Assembly: GCA_037178855.1 (NCBI GenBank)
Contig: JASJZC010000006.1
Coordinates: forward strand, 4,588,001-4,652,000
DNA: 64,000 nucleotides
Source of the DNA: Oscheius sp. JU75
Taxonomy: Eukaryota; Nematoda; Chromadorea; Rhabditida; Rhabditidae
Reading direction: 5' to 3'
The notes under the pieces were generated by a model. That model made no database searches. It worked only from the letters and a program-made list of their open reading frames with translations, and had not been told where the DNA came from. Within the stretch, counting starts at the first letter, position 1; the number at the start of each line of letters is the position of its first letter. The translations under genes were made by a program, and so were the position numbers. This document shows positions 57,421-64,000 of the stretch, piece by piece.

Positions 57421-59287
57421 ATGCAGGCTCTGTCGCAGCCGACCATAGTCGCTAGTCCTTTAGATGTACTCTCTCAAACAGGTACAGTTTTCCAATCTTT
57501 TTTTGAGAAGAGTCATTTCCAGAGCAGTGTGTAGTATGTGGAGACAGTGCTGACGGATTCCACTATGGTGTTAGATCGTGCCGGGGGTGTAACGCGTTCT
57601 TCAGAAGGGCTGTAACCTACGATATGCAGTTTCATTGCAGGAGAGGAGGCAAATGTCCGGTGGACAAGAGTAAGTGGGGCTCTTAAATCACATGACTGGA
57701 AGGAATCCGTTTCAATAAAGCGGCTTTCTCACAGTTTAGTTCTCCCTCGATTCACAGAGATCTATTGTTCTGTTGCCATATCGCAGACTGGTCGATATCT
57801 AGTAGTCTCCGGCCCATCGAATGACTTGATTTTCTTTCAATTCACCTTTTCAGACGCTCGTTGTGCCTGTAGAGCCTGTCGCCTGGCCAAGTGTATCTTC
57901 GTCGGAATGGACAGAAAAGCCGTGCAGCCAAAGAGAGAGACAAATGGGAACAACGAGAACTCGACTACCCAAATCAAATCGGAACTAAGTGAAGGAGAGC
58001 CTCGTTCCTTGCAGAGAACTAGTTCCCTGGAGGTAGTTTATCCAATTTTCTATTCTAAAGAAATTGAAACTGTAGGAACTGTTCATCCCAGCTCTACCTC
58101 CTTCTCCTCCACCAGATTCAGGCCTGATAGCCAAACAGTGTTTCGAGTATCTGGATCAGAAGAGAAGACGTCGGGCGATGCTTTGCAATACTCTTCATGA
58201 GATCCTGTCAGATGATCTGGACACAGCTTTGAGAGGCAGAGCAAGTGCCGAAGACTACAGTACCATCTTCCAATCTCAAATGGTCCTACTGTTTGAATGG
58301 GCCGAGAAGTTGCCAGAGTTCAGGAAGTTGGCTGATCCTTTTGACAAGGTCGGTATTTGTAGAATGCTTCATGGGAAAAGAGACACTTCGTAGTTAAAAG
58401 TCTAACACTGTCTCTCGTCCCATGTTAATATTCAGATCATACTTTTTCGTTTCAGACCAAACTCCTTCGAGTTTTCGCGCTTCGTTACATTCTCCTGGAC
58501 AACATCTTCCACACAATGGAACTCGGCTACACCGACCGTCTTGTTCTGGTCAACAACACGTATATGAAGCCTGGAGACTGGCCACTGTTCGAGCCAGGAG
58601 ACACTGCTGATGAGAGATCTGTAAAGATTATGTAGAGTTTCTAGCGAGTTCAGTACCGTTCAGTTGTTTAGGATGTTCGGCGACGAGCTTCAGCAGCTCA
58701 TAAACGAACTTGTTATCCCTTGTACCCAGATGCAGCTCACAGCTGGAGAAATGATGACTTTGAGAATGATAATGTTCTGGAACCCGGGCACTATTGGATT
58801 GACTGGACAGGGAATGGCTGTATCTGAAGAGGCAAGGCTTGATTTCTGATTCTGAGGAAACATTTTAGCTGGTTAGTGGGAAAACAGTTTAGTTTCAAAC
58901 CACCTGGTGATAACGAACAGCTGGTTATGAGTCTAAACTGGTGACTGATGTTCAAAAATGAACTGAACTCAGAGTGCGAAGGTATCCAAAAACTCTCAAG
59001 AGAAAGGCAGACTATCTTAACACTGTCCCGTTTTCAGGCTTCCCAATCCGCCGTTCGTGAGCTTCAGCACTACTTCGAAACTGAGAGAATAATCGACGTA
59101 GAGACTCGAATAGGCAATCTTCTACTGCTCCTACCCTCATTCACAGTGAGAAAAACCTCCAGCAACAGGAAAAGAAACATTTCAGAAGCACGTCCAGTAC
59201 CTCTACGACATGGTCAAGCTGATTCCAAGCTTTGGAGCAATGAAAGAATGGGAGACATTCATGTCGGATCTGTTGAGAGGCTTCTGA
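57421..59287 (+). CDS. Supplementary-type nuclear hormone receptor (nematode NHR)
   Basis: ATG 57421 begins a 20-codon N-terminal exon. The DNA-binding domain is CVVCGDSADGFHYGVRSC with P-box CRGCNAFFRRAV, then CRRGGKCPVDKNARCACRAC and RLAKCIFVGM. The P-box differs from the classical CEGCKGFF and is of the kind found in the expanded nematode supplementary NHRs. The ligand-binding domain includes MVLLFEWAEKLPEFRKLADP, LRYILLDNIFHTMELGYTD and FWNPGTIGLTGQG, and ends TFMSDLLRGF at TGA 59285. One intron near 58830-59037 appears to use a GC donor (GAG|GCAAGG) with a normal TTTTCAG acceptor. Another (58621-58660) is best joined at TTCAG|TTGTTTAGG to keep the frame. CTCCATAG lies 17 nt upstream of the ATG and could be a trans-splice acceptor following the Rubicon-like gene. 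Confidence 0.88.
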
Positions 59288-60235
59288 GCGAACATATCAC
59301 CTAGAAAACTTACATTCCTGACAGAGATTTCAGAGCTATGGCATTTGTACATAAAACTTTATGATTTTGTTCCTTAGTTGCCGAAAAAAATCTGTGAAAA
59401 AACGACTGGTGTCCAGGACAGACGGTTGGTTGTTCTTTGACTCTCGCCAGCTGACGTCTAGAAATTTAGACAAGGCACGGTTTCTGTTCTCGCTGCGCAC
59501 CAACTCTGCCCCATGCGATTACGGTAGTTGGCGATACGCAATGGGCCGTAGGGCAGTTTCCCGCACTTTCTTGCCATCCGATTTCGACCGCTCCTTCCTC
59601 TACCTTTTTCCCTAAAAATTACTGCACCTTTTCTTTATTTTTGCGTTCTTCACGTGGGAAAGTTTATAGAGAAGACTGTGATATCGAAAATCGTGACCTA
59701 ATATCTGAGCCTAGCCGTTTATTTGGCTCAAAATGACGCAAAACGCTAGAGGGTAATGTTTACACCATTTTAGCGATTTTAAATGTCTAGCTGATGTTTT
59801 ATGACACTGGAAAGATTGCTGGCTCGGCTGACAAACTCGAAAAGCGTAGACCTACAGAGCGATTTGAATAACTTCCCATTTTCATCTCGACGCCTTCTCG
59901 TCATCTTTTTATCCTCTGCCAACCACATTGGCCAATGACGACAGCCGAGCTTTTTCTTCGTTTTATGCGCAGCAGAGTTTCAATGTCCTCTGTTGAAAGG
60001 TTTCGCAATATTTCGAATTTCTGAGGTTCAGTCGCGTTACCGAGTTGACAATTGGTTGATTTAGCCAATATCCACTTTTACTAAGCTCTTAGTCCTTCTC
60101 GTTTTCTAAATGCCTTTCTCGCAATGTTTTTCTCACGGTATGGAGATTTCCGTTCGGAAACAAGACAAATTTCCTTTGCTTTCTGAACTCTCTGTTTCTA
60201 CGATTTAAGCATGAACACATTTTTCAGAACAGGAG
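59288..60235. other. Spacer before Importin-5
   Basis: No gene is supported. The frame at 59361-59615 shows no domain. The sequence ACACATTTTTCAG ends at 60227, eight bases before the Importin-5 ATG, and has the form of a spliced-leader acceptor. Confidence 0.4.
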
Positions 60236-63200
60236 ATGGATCTCCAGACTTTCCACGTCCTCATCACCCAGACGCTGTCTAACGTGAACGAGGAGCGGGA
60301 AGCAGCCGAGAAGCAGTATGAGGCCCTTGACCTCGGACAGAAGACCGACCTGCTCTATCGGCTCTACTCGGAGAAGAGTGCCCCTCTTGAGGCCAGATCC
60401 ATGTCCCTCGTCCTGCTCAGACGTCTCTTCGCTAACAGCTGGGAGGAACTCGTCGCGGCTATGGGCCAGAACATGGCCGTCGTCAAGCAGCATCTCCTCC
60501 AGTTCGCTATGGATGAGACGGATCTCTCGCTGCGGAAAAAGCTCACCGATGTTGTGGCTGAAGTTGCTCGTAGTGAAATCGGTCAGTTTTCATTGTTTTC
60601 GCTCATGCGTATCGATATTTTAGACGATGAAACCGGCAAGCAGAAATGGGCTGAGATTCTTCATTTCCTCGAGCATTGTATCCAGTCGGACAGTGCTGAT
60701 CTAAAGCTGACCGCGATGATCTTGATTGAGAACGTGCCCAACATTTTCGGAGCCGATCAGGACCACTATCTGCCCGGAATCAAGACTATTCTCGAGAGCT
60801 GTCTTCTTCACAATTCCTCCTCGGTCAGATCTGCTGCCGCTAAGGCCTTTGTTGCCTTCGTCACGATGAATGACGACGACGACCGACTCGTCAAGGGTTT
60901 CTCGCCCTCCGTTCCGGCTATCATTCAAGTAAGCCGTTTTATCGTGCTCACAAGTAAAATTTCCACTTTTTCAGATCTGTAAACACGTTGTCGAGACTGA
61001 GGAAGAAGACGACAGTCCGCTCCAGGCCCTCTCCGACTTGGCCACTTGCGTGCCCAAAATAATCACTTCCCACATCGTCCCAATCGTCGAGATGTGTTCT
61101 CAGGTACTCCTATTCTTCTTTTTCGATACAAATATTGACATTTAGATTATTGTCAACAAGGAAAAGGACAGCTCGTACCGCAATTCCGCCATGGAGGTTA
61201 TTGTCTCGCTCTGCGAGGCTGCTCCGAATACTATCAAGAAACGTCACGCCAATCTGATCCCTGTCATGCTCCAGAGTGTTCTTCTGCTGATGACCGAGAT
61301 GGAGGATGATGACACATTTGACTGGCTCGGAGTCGACGATGTTGATGACGGAGATCTAGATGAGGACTCGGTCGCTGTTGGCGAGAGCTCCCTTGATCGT
61401 ATCAGCTGCGCTTTGAACGGAAAATACCTCTTCGAGCCCTTCCTTCAAATTGCTCAAAGTCTTCTCCACGATCAGCAGTGGCAGAAGCGTCACGCCGCCA
61501 TCATGGGATTCTCTACCATTGGAGAAGGATCTAAGCGTGTCATGGAGCCCAAGATCACCATGATTGTCGACTCCATTCTCCCATATCTTCAGGACGCTGT
61601 ATCTTTTTGTTATTAAACTCAAATCCTAATCATTTCAGCATCCCCGTGTTCGTTATGCTGCCTGCAACTGTCTCGGCCAGATGTCCACCGACTTCGCCCC
61701 GACTCTCCAGAAGAAATGCCACGATAAGGTGGTCTCCGGACTTCTTCATACTCTCGAAGACACGTCGATTCCCCGCGTCAGTGCTCATGCCGGAGCTGCC
61801 TTGGTCAACTTCAGCGAAGACTGTCCCCAGAACATCATCACTCCCTACTTGGCAGTCATTATGGCCAAACTCGAGGCCGTCATCGAGCAGACCTTCCGCG
61901 TCTTCCAGGAGAAGGGCAAGAAGATCATTCTGGAGCAGGTTATCACCACGGTGGCTTCGGTTGCCGATGCTGCCAAGGAGGTCTTTGTCACATTCTACGA
62001 CCGTCTCATGCCTCCGCTCAAGTACATTCTCCAGAACACGGAAAACGAAAACTGCAAGGTAATATATTTTTGTATGTGTAAACTTTAAAAATCTCAGACT
62101 CTTCGCGGAAAGTGCATCGAATGCATTTCCCTAATCGGTCTGGCTGTCGGAAAAGAGAAATTTGGCTCCGACGCTGTCGAGATCATGAACATCCTCAGTG
62201 GATCCATGTCCAATCTGACCGCTGACGATCCGCAGTGCAGCTACATGATCAGCTCCTGGACCCGTATATGTCGTGTTCTCGGCCCCGACTTCGCTCCTTT
62301 CCTTCCCATGGTCATGGATCCCGTTCTTCGTGCTGCCGGCTACAGCCCTCAAATTGCCATAGTTGACGACGAAGATCCCGAGGAACAGGGCTGGGAATTC
62401 CACTCTGTCGGAGACGGAAAGCAGTTCGGTATTCGTACTTCCGGGCTCGAGGAGAAGGCTACCGCCTGCGAGATGATCGTCTGTTACGCCAGAGACATGA
62501 AAGGTTAGTTACTTCTTATCATTTTTTTCAAAATAATAATTCAGAGGCCTTCGTCCCGTTTGTCGACAAGGTTGCAGAGATGGTCATCAGCCATCTGAAG
62601 TTCATGTTCCACGACGGAGTTCGTGCCGCCGCTGCCGAGACCATTCCGTGTCTGTTGGAATGTGTCAAGGCACAGGGAGTCCCCGCCATGCGACGTCTTT
62701 GGGCCGAATTCTACCCGGCTCTAGTGGAGGCTGCCGAGAAGCAGGATGACGAAGATGCCGACGTTCTGGCTGAGATTCTCAACGCCATTGCCGAATGCGT
62801 GACTCTTCTGGGTCGTGAGGGATTGACTGCTGAGGAAGTCCAGAAGCTGAGCAAACTGATGGGCGAACAGCTCGAAGGATACGAGAAGAGACGCGATGAG
62901 CGTGAGGCCGAAGAAGCCGAGGAGGATGAGGATCCGGAGGAAGTCAAGGAACATCTGAACGACGAGTTGCAGGAGGAAACAGGTGTTCTTGCTCGTATCA
63001 GTGACATGGTTCACGCTGCTTTCAAGGTGTTTTGAATTTTTTAACAGTTTACCAAGTAAAAATCTAGGTCTTTGGTGAGGACTTCTTCCCTATGATCCAG
63101 AACATGCTGCCCAACATCATTAAGCTCATCGATCCCAAGAGACATTTTGCCGATCGCCAATGGGGCGTCTGTATGATGGACGACGTCATCGAGTTTGCTC

Positions 63201-64000
63201 CCAAGAAGATTGCCGCCCATCAGCAGCAGTTCATTCCCCAGATGGTCGCCTGTCTCAGTGACGAATATCCTGAAGTTCGTCAGGCTGCCTCCTACGGATT
63301 TGGAGTTATGGCAATGAACGGCGGAGCCGAGTATCTTGGAGCTGTAACGGCTGCTCTCGAGCCCCTTGCCGCCATGATCAGCAAGTGAGTTGTTTTATAA
63401 ACCTATTTCCTATCTCAACCACCTCCGTTTCTAGTCTAAGAGCACAAGAGCAACACCAGCATGAGTAAGCATGACGCTTCGAGAAATTCACATCACGTTG
63501 CGCACATTTCACTCGTTACAACGACAACTCTAACCCTAGAAAAGCAATCGAATAACTCCTTTAGGCCTGATGCTCGTGCTACGGAAGAAGGGGCCATTGC
63601 TACCGAGAACGCCATCGCTGCCGTTGCCAAGATTCTGAAGCATGCTGGGTCGCAAGTTGACGTCACTCAGGTCATTCCCACCTTCCTGTCTTGGCTGCCG
63701 ACTCACGAGGACCAAGAGGAATCTGTTCACATCTACGGCTACTTCTGCGATCTGGTCGAGCAGAATCATCCGGCCGTTTTGGGCGCCAACAACTCCAATC
63801 TCCCTCATATCTTGAACATTGGTATGGAATTCGTTTTACTATTTCACAAAAACCTTTTTCAGTCGTCTCAGCCTTCAATCTGGATGCTTTCGAAGACGAT
63901 GAGAAAGCTGAAGCCGTGAAAGCTCGGCTGCTGCAAATTCTGAAGCAGTTCCATCAAGGTAACATGATCGAGCAGCTGCTGCCAGTTCTCAACTTTGACG
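60236..64000 (+). CDS. IPO5 (imb-3): Importin-5 (karyopherin beta-3), 3' end outside the window
   Basis: A nuclear import receptor built of HEAT repeats that carries ribosomal proteins and histones and binds RanGTP. ATG 60236 starts MDLQTFHVLITQTLSNVNEE. HEAT-repeat landmarks match IPO5: EARSMSLVLLRRLFANSWEE, LIPVMLQSVLLLMTEMEDDD, WQKRHAAIMGFSTIGEGSKR, HPRVRYAACNCLGQMSTDFA, RLMPPLKYILQNTENENCK and GWEFHSVGDGKQFGIRTSGL. The acidic EEAEEDEDPEEVKEHL loop and QWGVCMMDDVIEFAPKK follow. Introns are mostly 35-50 nt; one at about 63387-63564 is 178 nt. The reading frame is still open at base 64000 (LKQFHQGNMIEQLLPVLNFD), close to the expected C-terminus of this roughly 1,100-residue family. Codon use is GC-rich at third positions compared with neighbours, as expected for strong expression. 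Confidence 0.96.

Noticed and set aside
59361..59615. 84-codon plus-strand frame between the NHR and Importin-5
   Set aside because: No ATG context, domain or splice signal that supports a gene.

Overview
This window is animal nuclear DNA and most likely comes from a nematode. Protein-coding genes on both strands are cut by many very small introns (mostly 37-60 nt) with GT donors and TTTCAG-type acceptors. One nuclear receptor (57.4-59.3 kb) has the P-box and ligand-domain style of the nematode supplementary NHR family, and a DAF-12/NHR-8/DHR96-type receptor, a TWK-type potassium channel and a KLP-4/KIF13 kinesin are also present. A complete FMR1-type gene is unexpected for a nematode, because Caenorhabditis is generally considered to lack it; this argues for a lineage well away from Caenorhabditis. 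I cannot name the species. No tRNA, rRNA, CRISPR or bacterial feature was seen.

Layout. 0-2.5 kb, plus strand: end of a tail-anchored membrane protein, POFUT1 (protein O-fucosyltransferase) and SURF2, closely packed like an operon. 2.7-8.7 kb, minus: KIF13/KLP-4 kinesin-3. 8.7-12.5 kb: no recognisable gene. 12.5-14.6 kb, plus: Elongin A, followed at 15.3-16.1 kb by a tandem copy of its C-terminal half. 16.2-28.2 kb: about 12 kb with no long gene, but with a series of short open exons ending in splice donors, all in the same phase. They look like alternative first exons for the DAF-12-class nuclear receptor at 28.2-30.6 kb. 31.8-37.8 kb, plus: ABCC5/MRP-5 transporter. 38.2-40.5 kb, plus: two tandem cysteine-containing secreted paralogues of unknown function. 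40.7-43.2 kb, minus: receptor tyrosine kinase.

44.0-49.5 kb: a chimeric truncated FMR1 paralogue, a decayed LINE fragment, a possible orphan ORF, then the full FMR1 gene, whose KH2-splitting intron holds an antisense broken copy of L-2-hydroxyglutarate dehydrogenase. 49.9-52.8 kb, plus: two-pore-domain potassium channel. 53.0-53.6 kb, minus: a cysteine-rich gene with an apparent frameshift. 54.6 kb: a nearly perfect 72-nt palindrome. 54.8-57.2 kb: Rubicon-homology protein. 57.4-59.3 kb: supplementary nuclear receptor. 60.2-64.0 kb: Importin-5, running off the window.

The genes are mostly unrelated housekeeping and signalling functions and do not form one pathway. The most noteworthy structure is the phase-matched array of candidate first exons upstream of the nuclear receptor. 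Next come the duplicated or chimeric Elongin A and FMR1 fragments and the nested L2HGDH remnant. Exon borders were assigned by eye from splice consensus, reading phase and family similarity.
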